Positions 17,783 to 26,675 of a stretch of 64,000 nucleotides of DNA are shown here, one piece after another. The position numbers were made by a program, and so were the translations under genes. Each line of letters opens with the position of its first letter. Within the stretch, counting starts at the first letter, position 1. The notes below the pieces were generated by a model, which did not search any database, was not told where the DNA came from, and saw only the letters and a program-made list of their open reading frames with translations. The DNA is taken from contig NZ_APNM01000008.1 of NCBI RefSeq assembly GCF_040361335.1, positions 121,766 to 185,765 of the forward strand, given 5' to 3'. The stretch is from APNM01 sp040361335 (lineage in GTDB: Bacteria; Pseudomonadota; Gammaproteobacteria; Nevskiales; Salinisphaeraceae).

Positions 17783-17876
17783 GGCGCCGGCATTTAAGCA
17801 TAAAGGCCCCGGATCCGCATCCCGGCACGCACACGAACGCTTCTCCCCGCCGTCCGCCCGGTGCTATATTCGCGGC

Positions 17877-18212
17877 ATGCGGATTGTCTTGCTGATCAGC
17901 CTCCTGGCCCTGACCGGTGCCGCCGTCGCGGCGCAGGGCGACCGGAGCACCACCCGGGGCACCGTGGTCGACATGCCGGCATCGGCCGGTGCCGACACGC
18001 CGGACACGCTCCCCCGCCGGTCCATGACCATGGCCCAGGTCGAGCGCCGCTACGGCGAGCCGCGCGCCCGCCACGGCGCGGTCGGCGAGCCGCCGATCAC
18101 GCGCTGGGACTATGCCGGCTTTTCGGTGTTCTTCGAGCATGACCGGGTGTTGCACGCGGTGGTGCCGGGCGATTTCCCGGACATCCGCAACCGCGACGAA
18201 CTGCGTCAGTAG
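17877..18212 (+). CDS. Small exported protein, OmlA/SmpA-like fold suspected
   Basis: A 111-residue protein with a clear signal peptide (MRIVLLISLLALTGAAVAAQ, cleavage likely after AVA). The mature part has MAQVERRYGEP, PPITRWDYAGFSVFFEHDRV and LHAVVP: a helix followed by a W-x-Y/F strand pattern resembling BamE/OmlA domains, in which a protein's stability is set by a small alpha-beta fold. Similar short proteins occur next to agmatine deiminase genes in related bacteria, but I do not know a function. No ribosome-binding site is visible; TATATT lies six bases before the ATG (17865-17870), so it may be translated from a leaderless mRNA. Confidence 0.7.
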   Translation: MRIVLLISLLALTGAAVAAQGDRSTTRGTVVDMPASAGADTPDTLPRRSMTMAQVERRYGEPRARHGAVGEPPITRWDYAGFSVFFEHDRVLHAVVPGDFPDIRNRDELRQ

Positions 18213-18225
18213 CCCCGACGACCCC

Positions 18226-19272
18226 TTGGCACCGTCCCGGACACCGTTCTTGCCGCCCGAATGGGCGCCGCAGGCCGCCACCCTGCTCGTCTGGCCCCGC
18301 GCCGGCGGCGACTGGGGCCCCGACCTGCCACCCGCCCGCGACGCCCTCGCCGCCATGGCCGCCGCCCTGGCCGCGGCACAGGACGTGATCCTGATCGCGG
18401 CCGATGCCGAGTGCCGGTCCAGCATCCGCGCCCATCCCGATCTGTCCGGCCTGCCGGACGAACGTCTGCGGATCGCGGACATCCCGGCCAACGACATCTG
18501 GGTCCGCGACACCGGACCCGTGACCCTGCTCGACGGCGACGGCGGCCGACGGTTCCTGGATTTCCGCTTCGACGGCTGGGGCGGCCGCCACCCGTCCGCC
18601 GACGACGACGCCCTGACCGCGCGCCTGCATGCCGCCGGCACGCTCGGCGCGGGCCGCCTGGTACGCCGCGACTGGGTCCTGGAGGGCGGCAGCATCGAGG
18701 TCGACGGCGCCGGGAGTCTGCTCACCACCGAGCGCTGCCTGCTCCACGGCCGGCGCAATCCCGGCCTGGACCGCGCGGCCGTCGAAGCCCGGTTGCGCAC
18801 GGACCTGGGCGTGGACCGGGTGCTCTGGCTGCGGCACGGCCACCTGGAAGGCGACGACACCGACAGCCACGTCGACACCCTGGTCCGCTTCGCCGGTCCC
18901 GGCCATATCGTCCACCAGGGGTGCGCCGACCCGGACGATCCCCACCATGCCCCGCTGGCGGCCATGGCGGACGAACTCGCCGCCCTGGCCACCGCCGACG
19001 GCGGCCGCTACCGGCTCACGCGCCTACCCCTGCCGGCGCCGCAGTTCGACGCCGACGGCCGCCGGGTACCCGCCGGCTATGCCAATTTCCTGCTCGGCAA
19101 CGGCCTGATCCTGGCTCCGGCCTACGACGACCCCGCCGACGCCGAGGCGCACGCCCTGCTGGCGGACTGCTTTCCCGGCCGGCGCCTGGTCGCCGTCGAT
19201 TGCCGGGCCCTGATCCGGCAGAATGGCGCCCTGCACTGCGCCGCGATGCAGATTCCGCGGGGCGACACCTGA
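18226..19272 (+). CDS. aguA: Agmatine deiminase
   Basis: A 348-residue guanidino-group-modifying enzyme (PAD_porph family) turning agmatine into N-carbamoylputrescine plus ammonia. Seen: substrate-site NDIWVRDTGP, the WVLEGGSIEVDG motif with Glu-Gly-Gly, the HGHLEGDDTDSHVDT segment with catalytic His/Asp, and nucleophile Cys338 in ALHCAAMQIP close to the C terminus. The TTG at 18226 is the only in-frame start after the previous gene that gives the family length; an earlier frame would overlap that gene. aguB follows after 16 bases, giving a complete agmatine-to-putrescine route. Confidence 0.92.
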   Translation: MAPSRTPFLPPEWAPQAATLLVWPRAGGDWGPDLPPARDALAAMAAALAAAQDVILIAADAECRSSIRAHPDLSGLPDERLRIADIPANDIWVRDTGPVTLLDGDGGRRFLDFRFDGWGGRHPSADDDALTARLHAAGTLGAGRLVRRDWVLEGGSIEVDGAGSLLTTERCLLHGRRNPGLDRAAVEARLRTDLGVDRVLWLRHGHLEGDDTDSHVDTLVRFAGPGHIVHQGCADPDDPHHAPLAAMADELAALATADGGRYRLTRLPLPAPQFDADGRRVPAGYANFLLGNGLILAPAYDDPADAEAHALLADCFPGRRLVAVDCRALIRQNGALHCAAMQIPRGDT

Positions 19273-19288
19273 CACGGGATTTCCGCAC

Positions 19289-20155
19289 ATGAGCGACACC
19301 CTCATCCTGGCCGTGGTCCAGCACGCCTGCGGCGACGATCCCGCCGCCAACCTGGACGCCGCGGTCGCGGCCGTCGCCGAGGCGGGCGCGCGGGGCGCCC
19401 GGCTGGTATTGCTGCCGGAGCTGCACAACACGCGCTACTTCTGCCGTACCGAGGACCCGGCCGCCTTCGACCTGGCCGAGCCGGTCCCGGGCCCCACCAC
19501 CGAGCGCCTGGGCGAGGCCGCGCGCGCCGCCGGGGCGGTGGTCGTGGGCTCGGTCTTCGAGCGCCGGGCCGCCGGGCTCTATCACAACACCGCCGTGGTG
19601 TTGGACACCGACGGCCGCCTGGCGGGCCGCTACCGCAAGGCACATATCCCGGACGATCCCGGCTATTACGAGAAATTCTATTTCACGCCCGGCGACACGG
19701 GCTTCGAGCCCATCGACACCGCCGTGGGCCTGCTGGGCGTGCTGGTGTGCTGGGACCAGTGGTATCCGGAAGCCGCACGGCTCATGGCCCTGGCCGGCGC
19801 CCAGGTGCTGCTCTATCCCTCGGCGATCGGCTGGGATCCGGCCGACGACGAGGCCGAACGCGAGCGCCAGCTCCGCGCCTGGCAGGGCGTGCAGCGCGGC
19901 CACGCCATCGCCAACTGCCTGCCCCTGGCCGCGGCCAACCGTATCGGCGACGAGGACGACACCCGCTTCTGGGGCCACGGTTTCATCGCCGGGCCCCAGG
20001 GCGAGATGCTGGCCGAGGGCGGTATCGGCCCGGAGATCCTGACCGCCGAGCTGGACCTGTCCCGCACCGACACGCTGCGACGGATGTGGCCCTTCCTGCG
20101 GGATCGGCGCATCGACGCCTACGGCGATCTGGCTTTGAGGTTTCGTGATTGGTGA
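19289..20155 (+). CDS. aguB: N-carbamoylputrescine amidohydrolase
   Basis: A 288-residue nitrilase-superfamily enzyme releasing putrescine, carbon dioxide and ammonia from N-carbamoylputrescine. The Glu-Lys-Cys triad is Glu44 (LLPELHN), Lys117 (RYRKAHIP) and Cys154 (VLVCWDQWYPE). It is 16 bases downstream of aguA and forms an operon with it. The final residues RFRDW and the TGA stop are encoded by the first two heptamers of the hairpin repeat that begins at 20144, so the natural C terminus may have been altered or supplied by that element. Confidence 0.95.
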   Translation: MSDTLILAVVQHACGDDPAANLDAAVAAVAEAGARGARLVLLPELHNTRYFCRTEDPAAFDLAEPVPGPTTERLGEAARAAGAVVVGSVFERRAAGLYHNTAVVLDTDGRLAGRYRKAHIPDDPGYYEKFYFTPGDTGFEPIDTAVGLLGVLVCWDQWYPEAARLMALAGAQVLLYPSAIGWDPADDEAERERQLRAWQGVQRGHAIANCLPLAAANRIGDEDDTRFWGHGFIAGPQGEMLAEGGIGPEILTAELDLSRTDTLRRMWPFLRDRRIDAYGDLALRFRDW

Positions 20156-20246
20156 TTGGCAAAGAGCGTAGCCCCCTCTTCCCAACCAATCACGAATCAC
20201 GGATCACAGCCTTCCCGAATCACTAATCACGAATCACCGATCACGG
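20144..20246. repeat. GTGATTG-heptamer hairpin element downstream of aguB
   Basis: Left arm of heptamers GTGATTG GTGATTG, core GCAAAGAGCGTAGCCCCC and TCTTCCCAA, then right arm CCAATCA CGAATCA CGGATCA, followed by a second half-arm of the same words (20217-20246). The core matches the core of the element at 36150-36222 in reverse orientation, so these are copies of one element family rather than chance palindromes. The upstream gene's stop codon is the TGA of the second heptamer. Confidence 0.85.
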
Positions 20247-20279
20247 CGCAACGCGCCTATGCGATAATCCGCGGCCCTC

Positions 20280-23200
20280 ATGGCCGATCGCGAGCACAAT
20301 CCCCTGGATCCGCCCCGTCCCGCGCCCGGCGAGGGACAGGCTTGGTCCGGCCTGCCCGACGCCGCCGCGGCGCTGGGTCTGGCGCGCCTGGCGGCCGCGC
20401 GCGAACAGCCGGTGGTGGCGGTGGTCGCCGACGAGCACCGGGCCTACCGGCTCGAGGACGAGATCCGCTTCTTCACGGGGGACAGCGTCCCCGTCGAACA
20501 CTTCCCGGACTGGGAAACCCTGCCCTACGACGTCTTCTCGCCGCACGCCGATATCGTCTCGGCGCGGCTGGCGGCCCTGCACACCCTGCCGCGCGGCGGC
20601 CGGCGACTGGTGATCGTGGCCGCAGACACCCTGCTGCAGCGGCTGCCGCCGACGTCCTACGTGGAAGGCCGCGCCCTGATCCTGCGGGTCGGCGAACGCC
20701 TGGACCCGGTGGCGATGCGCGAGCGGCTAGAGGCGGCCGGCTACGCCGCGGTCTCCGAAGTCCGGGCGCACGGCGAATTCGCGCTGCGCGGCTCGGTCCT
20801 GGATCTCTACCCCATGGGTACGGAGACGCCCTTCCGTCTGGATTTGTTCGACGACGAGATCGAGGCCATCCGGCGCTTCGACCCGGAGACCCAGCGCTCC
20901 ACGGATCGCATCGAGCATGTCCGCATGCTGCCGGCACGGGAGTTCCCCCTCGACGAGGAAGGTATCAAGGGCTTCCGTCAGCGCTACCGCGCGCGCTTCA
21001 GCGGCGACCCCGCGGCCAGCCTGGTCTACCGCGAAGTCAGCCGCGGCGTTCCGCCGGGCGGTGTCGAGTACTACCTGCCCCTGTTCTTCGACGAGACGGC
21101 GGACTTCTTCGACTACCTGCCCGACGCCACCCTGATCGCCGAGATCGGAGACGTCCCGGCGGCCCTGGAACGCGCCTGGGCCGAGGTCGTCGACCGCTAC
21201 GAGCAACGCGGGGTCGACCCCGAACGTCCCCTGCTCCCGCCCGAGGAAGCTTTCCGACCCGCCGCCGGGATCGCGGCCCATCTGCGCGACACCGCCGCCC
21301 TGCGTATCGCGGACACGGCGGCGGCCGGGGCCTCGTTCGCCGCCGAGCCCGTGCCGGCGCTGGGCGGCCCGGACGAGGCCGAGACCGGCCGCCGGTTGCT
21401 GGCCTTCCTGCAGTCCTTCCAGGGCCGCGTGCTCGTGGTGGGCGACTCCGCCGGCCGCCGGGAGACGCTGCGCGACTGGCTGCGCGGCCTGGGTCTGCGT
21501 CCGGAGCGGGTGGACGACTGGACCGCCTTCGTCGAGGGCGAGGCGCGCCTCGCGGTCACGGCGGCACCGCTGGAGGCCGGCTGCCTGCTGCCGGAAGCCG
21601 GCCTCGCGATCGTCGCCGAGGCGCAGCTCACGGGGGACAAGCCACCGGTCCGGCGACGCCGCGCGGCGCGCGATCCCGAGGGCGCGATCCGCGACCTGGC
21701 CGACCTCGCCGAGGGCGCGCCGGTAGTGCACGCCGATCATGGCGTGGGCCGCTACCGCGGCCTCCAGAAGCTGGCCGCCGGCGGCCAGGAGGCCGAGTTC
21801 CTGACCCTGGAGTATGCCGGCGGCGACAAGCTCTACGTGCCGGTCTCCTCGCTGCACCTGGTGAGCCGGTTCACCGGCGCCGACGCCGAGACCGCGCCCT
21901 TGCACAAGCTGGGTGGCGACCGCTGGGAAAAGGCCAAGCGCCGCGCCGCGGAGCGCGCCCGCGACGTGGCCGCCGAGTTGCTCGACATCCAGGCCCGGCG
22001 CGAGGCCGAGAAGGGCGTGCGTTTCGAGATCGACGAGGCCGCCTACCGACGCTTCTGCGACGGCTTCCCCTTCACCGAGACACCGGACCAGGCCCGGGCC
22101 ATCGAGCAGGTGCTGGCCGATCTCGCCGTGACCCGGCCGATGGACCGCGTCGTCTGCGGCGACGTCGGTTTCGGCAAGACCGAGGTGGCCCTGCGCTCGG
22201 CTTTCGTCGCCGCCGACAACGGCTACCAGGTCTGCGTGCTGGTGCCCACCACCCTGCTGGCGCAGCAGCATTACCAGACCTTCGCCGACCGCTTCGCGGA
22301 CTGGCCGGTTCGCATCGGCTCGCTGTCGCGCCTGCGCGGCAAGAAGGAGCGCGACAAGCTGGCCGCGGACCTCGCCGAGGGCAAGATCGACATCGTGATC
22401 GGCACGCACCGGCTGCTGGGCGACGACATTCGCTTCAAGCGCCTGGGCCTGCTGATCGTGGACGAGGAGCACCGCTTCGGCGTGCGCCACAAGGAACGGA
22501 TCAAGGCGATGCGCGCGCAGGTGGACCTGCTGACCCTGACCGCGACCCCGATCCCGCGCACCCTCAACATGAGCCTGGCGGGTCTGCGCGACCTGTCGAT
22601 CATCGCCACGCCCCCCGAGCAGCGGCTGGCGATCCAGACCTTCGTGGCCCGCAGCGACGCCTCGCTGATCCGCGAGGCCTGCCGGCGCGAGCTCCGCCGC
22701 GGCGGCCAGATCTATTACCTGCACAACGAAGTGCGGGACATCCAGCGGGTCGCGCGCGAACTGGCGGAGATCGTGCCCGAGGCGAAGATCCGCATCGCCC
22801 ACGGCCAGATGCGCGAGCGCGAGCTGGAACAGGTGATGCTCGACTTCTACCACCGGCGTTTCGACGTGCTGCTGTGCACCACCATCATCGAGTCGGGCAT
22901 CGACGTACCCAGCGCCAACACCATGATCATCGACCGCGCGGACAAGTTCGGCCTGGCACAACTGCACCAACTGCGGGGTCGCGTGGGCCGCTCCCACCAC
23001 CGCGCCTACGCCTACCTGCTCACGCCGCCGCCCGAGGCCCTGACGGCGGATGCCCGCAAGCGCCTGGACGCCATCGCCTCGCTGGGCGACCTGGGCGCCG
23101 GCTTCACCCTGGCCACCCACGACCTGGAGATCCGCGGCGCCGGCGAGCTACTGGGTGAGGAACAGAGCGGTCAGATCCAGGAGGTCGGCTTCGATCTCTA

Positions 23201-23732
23201 CCAGCAGCTTCTGGCGCGCTGCGTGGCCGCCTACAAGCGCGGCGAGGTGCCGGACCCCGATGCCGACGCCGCGCGCGGCACCGAGGTGGACCTGAGCGCC
23301 TCCACCCTGTTGCCCGAGGACTACATCCCGGACGTGCACATGCGTCTGGTGCTGTACAAGCGCATCAGCGCGGCGCGCGACAGCGACGCCCTGCGCGAGT
23401 TGAAGGTGGAGCTGATCGACCGCTTCGGCCTGCTGCCGGAGCCGGCCGAGAACCTGTTCGCCGCGGCCGCGATCAAGCTACGGGCCACACCGCTGGGCAT
23501 CGCCAAGATCGAGGCCGGCCCGGACGGCGGCCGGTTGCACTTCGGCCGCGACGCCGCGATCGACCCGGCGACCCTGATCGCCCTGGTCCAGAGCGATCCG
23601 CGCGCCTACCGTCTGGAAGGCGACCGCCGCCTGACCTTCCACCGCGACATGCCCGACGTGGACAGTCGCCGGGACACCCTGGCGGAACTGCTGGCGCGGC
23701 TCGCCGGCGAACCCGCGGCCGCCGGCGCCTGA
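20280..23732 (+). CDS. mfd: Transcription-repair coupling factor Mfd
   Basis: A 1150-residue DNA translocase that removes stalled RNA polymerase and recruits UvrA. Order of domains: UvrB-homology region (residues about 10-340), the RNA-polymerase-interacting domain (about 475-545, GAPVVHADHGVGRYRG), then the RecG-like motor with Walker A VVCGDVGFGKTEVAL, DEEH box LIVDEEHRFGV, TATPIPRTL and ESGIDVPSANTMI, and a C-terminal TRCF domain (about 1000-1150). Length matches E. coli (1148). The ATG at 20280 follows closely on the repeat element. Confidence 0.97.
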   Translation: MADREHNPLDPPRPAPGEGQAWSGLPDAAAALGLARLAAAREQPVVAVVADEHRAYRLEDEIRFFTGDSVPVEHFPDWETLPYDVFSPHADIVSARLAALHTLPRGGRRLVIVAADTLLQRLPPTSYVEGRALILRVGERLDPVAMRERLEAAGYAAVSEVRAHGEFALRGSVLDLYPMGTETPFRLDLFDDEIEAIRRFDPETQRSTDRIEHVRMLPAREFPLDEEGIKGFRQRYRARFSGDPAASLVYREVSRGVPPGGVEYYLPLFFDETADFFDYLPDATLIAEIGDVPAALERAWAEVVDRYEQRGVDPERPLLPPEEAFRPAAGIAAHLRDTAALRIADTAAAGASFAAEPVPALGGPDEAETGRRLLAFLQSFQGRVLVVGDSAGRRETLRDWLRGLGLRPERVDDWTAFVEGEARLAVTAAPLEAGCLLPEAGLAIVAEAQLTGDKPPVRRRRAARDPEGAIRDLADLAEGAPVVHADHGVGRYRGLQKLAAGGQEAEFLTLEYAGGDKLYVPVSSLHLVSRFTGADAETAPLHKLGGDRWEKAKRRAAERARDVAAELLDIQARREAEKGVRFEIDEAAYRRFCDGFPFTETPDQARAIEQVLADLAVTRPMDRVVCGDVGFGKTEVALRSAFVAADNGYQVCVLVPTTLLAQQHYQTFADRFADWPVRIGSLSRLRGKKERDKLAADLAEGKIDIVIGTHRLLGDDIRFKRLGLLIVDEEHRFGVRHKERIKAMRAQVDLLTLTATPIPRTLNMSLAGLRDLSIIATPPEQRLAIQTFVARSDASLIREACRRELRRGGQIYYLHNEVRDIQRVARELAEIVPEAKIRIAHGQMRERELEQVMLDFYHRRFDVLLCTTIIESGIDVPSANTMIIDRADKFGLAQLHQLRGRVGRSHHRAYAYLLTPPPEALTADARKRLDAIASLGDLGAGFTLATHDLEIRGAGELLGEEQSGQIQEVGFDLYQQLLARCVAAYKRGEVPDPDADAARGTEVDLSASTLLPEDYIPDVHMRLVLYKRISAARDSDALRELKVELIDRFGLLPEPAENLFAAAAIKLRATPLGIAKIEAGPDGGRLHFGRDAAIDPATLIALVQSDPRAYRLEGDRRLTFHRDMPDVDSRRDTLAELLARLAGEPAAAGA

Positions 23733-23753
23733 GTCGGCGCGCCCCGGCGGCGG

Positions 23754-24140
23754 CTAGCGGAAGCCGCCGCCCTGGAACCCGCCGCCCTGGCCGCCGCCTT
23801 CCTGGCCGGGCACGACCAGGCGCGAGGACTGCTCGCGGCGCATTTCCTGGAGCTCCTGGATGGCCCGCTCGGTGGCCTGTTGGGCGGCGTCGGCGAAGCC
23901 CTCGATCGCCGCCTCCAGCGAATCCGCCTCGATCTCGAACTGCAGCGGCAGCGTGCCGGCGGGGGTCATGAGGCTGGTCTGCCCCTCGTAGCGCACGCTG
24001 CGATCGGGATCGTCGGCCCCGTCCGGCGTCACCGGCACCAGGCGGCGGATGGCGCCGACCCGGCCGTCGGTGAAGGTGTCCTCGCGAACGAGCTGGGTGC
24101 GGTCGAACGTGAAATCGGGCAGGTTGCTGTCTTCGGCCAT
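23754..24140 (-). CDS. Hypothetical cytoplasmic protein with GGGF-repeat tail
   Basis: A 128-residue protein with no signal peptide or membrane span. Residues 1-90 look like a small beta-rich domain (VGAIRRLVPVTPDG, RYEGQTSLMTPAGTLPLQFEIEADS), residues about 75-108 a charged helix (AAIEGFADAAQQATERAIQE), and the end is a glycine-rich tail with GGGQGGGF and QGGGF repeats ending in Arg. I do not recognise the family. It is convergent with mfd (21 bases apart) and 70 bases downstream of mtnP in the same direction, so it may be the last gene of that operon. The tail could bind RNA or self-associate; that is a guess from composition. Confidence 0.7.
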   Translation of the reverse strand: MAEDSNLPDFTFDRTQLVREDTFTDGRVGAIRRLVPVTPDGADDPDRSVRYEGQTSLMTPAGTLPLQFEIEADSLEAAIEGFADAAQQATERAIQELQEMRREQSSRLVVPGQEGGGQGGGFQGGGFR

Positions 24141-24210
24141 GACGCTTCTTCGGTTGCCGTAACGGGGCGCGTAAGGGTAACGCAAACCGGGGCCGGCGTG
24201 CCCCTCCCTC

Positions 24211-24951
24211 CTAAAGGTCGGGCAACACCGCGTCCAGTAGGCGGCCCAGGGTGGCCATGCCCTCGGCCAGGGTGCGCTCGATCTCGGCGTGGATCGCGCC
24301 CTCGCCGCGGCCCGCCGCGGCATTGACCACCACCGCGCAGCAAGCGTAGGCCAGCCCGGCCTCGCGTGCCAGAGCCGCCTCCGGCATCCCGGTCATGCCG
24401 ACGATGTCGCAGCCGTCGCGGTCCATGCGGTCGATCTCCGCCGCCGTCTCCAGGCGCGGGCCCTGGGTCACGCCGTGCACCGCGCGGGTGACCGCATCCA
24501 GGTCGAGACCGCGGGCGGCGTTCACCAGCACGGCGCGCAGGTCCGGATCGTAGGGCTGGGTGAAATCCACGTGCGGCACCGGCCCCTCCTCGTCGGCGAA
24601 GCTGTGCGCCCGGCCCCAGGTGTAGTCGATGAGTTGGTCCGGGATCACCACCCGGCCCGGCCGCATCTCGGGGCCGATGCCGCCCACCGCGGATGCGGCG
24701 ACGATCCGTTCCACGCCGGCATCCGCCAGCGCCCGGATGTTGGCGCGATAGTTGATGGCGTGCGGTGCCAGGCGGTGTTCGGGGCCGTGCCGGTGCAGGA
24801 AGACCACCTCGCGACCGGCCCAGCGGCCGCGCACCAGCGGACCGGAGGGCGTGCCGTAGGGCGTCGCCACCGGCGACTCGCGGCCGGCGTCCAGGCCGTG
24901 CGGCCCGCTCAGCGCGGTACCGCCGATGATTCCGACCGGCGCCGGCATCAT
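24211..24951 (-). CDS. S-methyl-5'-thioinosine phosphorylase (MTAP/PNP family)
   Basis: A 246-residue purine nucleoside phosphorylase of the MTAP family. It has GIIGGTALSG, FLHRHGPEHRLAPHAINYRAN, SAVGGIGPEM and MTGMPEAALAREAGL (residues 186-200). Where 6-aminopurine-specific MTAP enzymes carry Asp residues against the base, this protein has Asn210 in VVVNAAAG, as in Pseudomonas PA3004, which prefers methylthioinosine. So hypoxanthine and 5-methylthioribose-1-phosphate are the likely products. The first ATG (24951) overlaps the hpt stop (ATGA), coupling it to hypoxanthine phosphoribosyltransferase, which would salvage that product. Its place near mfd and nagZ is the same as in Pseudomonas. Confidence 0.85.
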   Translation of the reverse strand: MMPAPVGIIGGTALSGPHGLDAGRESPVATPYGTPSGPLVRGRWAGREVVFLHRHGPEHRLAPHAINYRANIRALADAGVERIVAASAVGGIGPEMRPGRVVIPDQLIDYTWGRAHSFADEEGPVPHVDFTQPYDPDLRAVLVNAARGLDLDAVTRAVHGVTQGPRLETAAEIDRMDRDGCDIVGMTGMPEAALAREAGLAYACCAVVVNAAAGRGEGAIHAEIERTLAEGMATLGRLLDAVLPDL

Positions 24952-25499
24952 TCCGCCAGCGCGTACACGCCGGGCAATTGCCGGAAGTAGCCGCGGTAGT
25001 CCATGCCGGCGCCGAACACGTAGCGGTCGGGGACCCGGCCCCCCAGGTAGTCCGGCTTGAGCGCAGGATCGCGGCGCTCGTGCTCTTTTTCGAGCAGGAT
25101 CGCGGTGCGCACGGAGGCCGGTCCCTGGGCGCCGAGCGCCTCGATGATGGCCTCCAGGGTCGTGCCCTCGTCGAGGATGTCGTCGATGACCAGCACGTGG
25201 CGCCCCTCGATCGGGATGCCGGGACTGACCTTCCAGACCAGCTCGCCGCCGGCGGTCTCGCCGCGATAGCGGGTGGCGTGCAGGTAATCCAGCTCGAACG
25301 GGAAGGACAGGCGCCGGATGATCTCGGCGGTCGGCACCAGGCCGCCCAGCATGACGCACAGGATTATCGGGTCCCGGTCCGCCAGGTCGCGGCCGATGTG
25401 CTCGGCCATGGCGTCGTACATGGCCGCCAGGTCGTCGGCATCGTACAGGTGCTCCGCCCGTTCCAGCATCCGCAGGGCATCGTCGCGGCGATCAGTCAT
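24948..25499 (-). CDS. hpt: Hypoxanthine(-guanine) phosphoribosyltransferase
   Basis: A 183-residue type-I phosphoribosyltransferase converting hypoxanthine (or guanine) to the nucleotide with PRPP. PRPP motif HVLVIDDILDEGTTL, the loop VMLGGLVPTAEI, and the base-site stretch LKPDYLGGRVPDRYVFGAG with the Lys and Val-Pro expected for 6-oxopurines. It overlaps mscS by eight bases and the phosphorylase gene by four, so it lies inside a translationally coupled chain. Given the neighbour, recycling of hypoxanthine from methylthioinosine is its likely main job. Confidence 0.93.
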   Translation of the reverse strand: MTDRRDDALRMLERAEHLYDADDLAAMYDAMAEHIGRDLADRDPIILCVMLGGLVPTAEIIRRLSFPFELDYLHATRYRGETAGGELVWKVSPGIPIEGRHVLVIDDILDEGTTLEAIIEALGAQGPASVRTAILLEKEHERRDPALKPDYLGGRVPDRYVFGAGMDYRGYFRQLPGVYALAE

Positions 25500-26658
25500 C
25501 GGCCTCGCTCCGTGGTTCGTTTCCGGTTCGTTCGTCGGCGGCGGTCCGCCGCCCCTCGTCGGGCGAATGCAGCTCCAGTCCGCCCGGCATGCGCAGGGTC
25601 GTGGTCGGGAACGCGACCTCGGCGCCGTGCGCCTCGATGATCTCGTGGCAGCGCATCAGCACCTTCTGCTTCACCTTGTGGAACTCGGCCCACTGCGTGG
25701 TCACGGTGTAGCAGTAGACGAAGAAATCCAGGGAGTGCGCCCCGAAGTTGTTGAAGTAGACCAGGATCACCTGGTTGCTGTCGATGTCCTCGTCGGCGTC
25801 GAGCATGGCATGGATGTCGGCCACGATCGGCGCCACCACCGCCGCGTCGTCGTAACGCAGGCCGATGGTCTCGGAGATCCGGCGGTGGGTCATCCGCGAG
25901 GGATTCTCCAGGGCGACCGTGGTGAACACGGCGTTGGGCACGTACAGCGGCCGCTTGTCGAAGCGGCGAACCGTGGTCGCCCGCCAACCGATGGCCTCGA
26001 CCACGCCCTCGATATCCTGATCCGGGGAGCGGATCCAGTCGCCGACCGAGAACGGCCGGTTGAGATAGACCGTGAGACCGCCCAGGAAATTGGCGATCAT
26101 GTCCTTGGCCGCGAAGCCCACGGCGAAACCGCCGATGCCGCCGAAGGCCAGGACCCCGGATATGGACACCCCCAGGCTCTGCAGGATGACCAGGCCCGCG
26201 GTGATCAGCACCGAGGCGTGCAACAGCTTGGCGACGGCATCCGCGGTGGTCTCGTCGATGGGCTCGCCACGCCGGATCGCCCGCTTGAGCACATTGGCCT
26301 CGACCTCATCGATCAGGCGCACCAGGAACCAGGCGAGCACCGCGACCACCGCGATGATCCGCACGTTCGGCAGGTATTCCGCGATCCAGGAACCGTCCGG
26401 CGGCTCGCCCAGCTCGGCGGCGACCGACAGCCCCACGATCCAGACCAGGGCCCGCAGCGGCCCGCTGAGGCTGTGATAGAGCGCGTCGTCCCAGACGCTC
26501 CGGCTTTTCTCGACCCGGTGCCCGAGATATTTGAACAGGAACCGCAGGCCCAGGTTGATGACGCCGACCGCCGTCACCACGACGAAAATGTCGACGACGT
26601 GCCCCCAATCCTGGCGCAGTTGCACGAAACGTGCGATCCATTCGCTGAGGCTTTCCAA
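25492..26658 (-). CDS. MscS-family mechanosensitive ion channel
   Basis: A 388-residue channel with several N-terminal spans (about 20-150) and the MscS core: the pore-lining helix GVLAFGGIGGFAVGFAAKDMIANFLGG with Gly/Ala packing, then the beta domain (FSVGDWIR, EGVVEAIGWRATTVRRFDKRPLYVPN). It opens on osmotic downshock to release solutes. The TTG at 26658 is preferred because AAGGA lies nine bases before it and the gene then begins 17 bases after nagZ; an open frame further upstream lies inside nagZ. It is not a standard-length small MscS (about 286), but the YnaI/YbdG-like medium size. Confidence 0.88.
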   Translation of the reverse strand: MESLSEWIARFVQLRQDWGHVVDIFVVVTAVGVINLGLRFLFKYLGHRVEKSRSVWDDALYHSLSGPLRALVWIVGLSVAAELGEPPDGSWIAEYLPNVRIIAVVAVLAWFLVRLIDEVEANVLKRAIRRGEPIDETTADAVAKLLHASVLITAGLVILQSLGVSISGVLAFGGIGGFAVGFAAKDMIANFLGGLTVYLNRPFSVGDWIRSPDQDIEGVVEAIGWRATTVRRFDKRPLYVPNAVFTTVALENPSRMTHRRISETIGLRYDDAAVVAPIVADIHAMLDADEDIDSNQVILVYFNNFGAHSLDFFVYCYTVTTQWAEFHKVKQKVLMRCHEIIEAHGAEVAFPTTTLRMPGGLELHSPDEGRRTAADERTGNEPRSEADD

Positions 26659-26675
26659 GGGCTTGCGTCCTTTTC

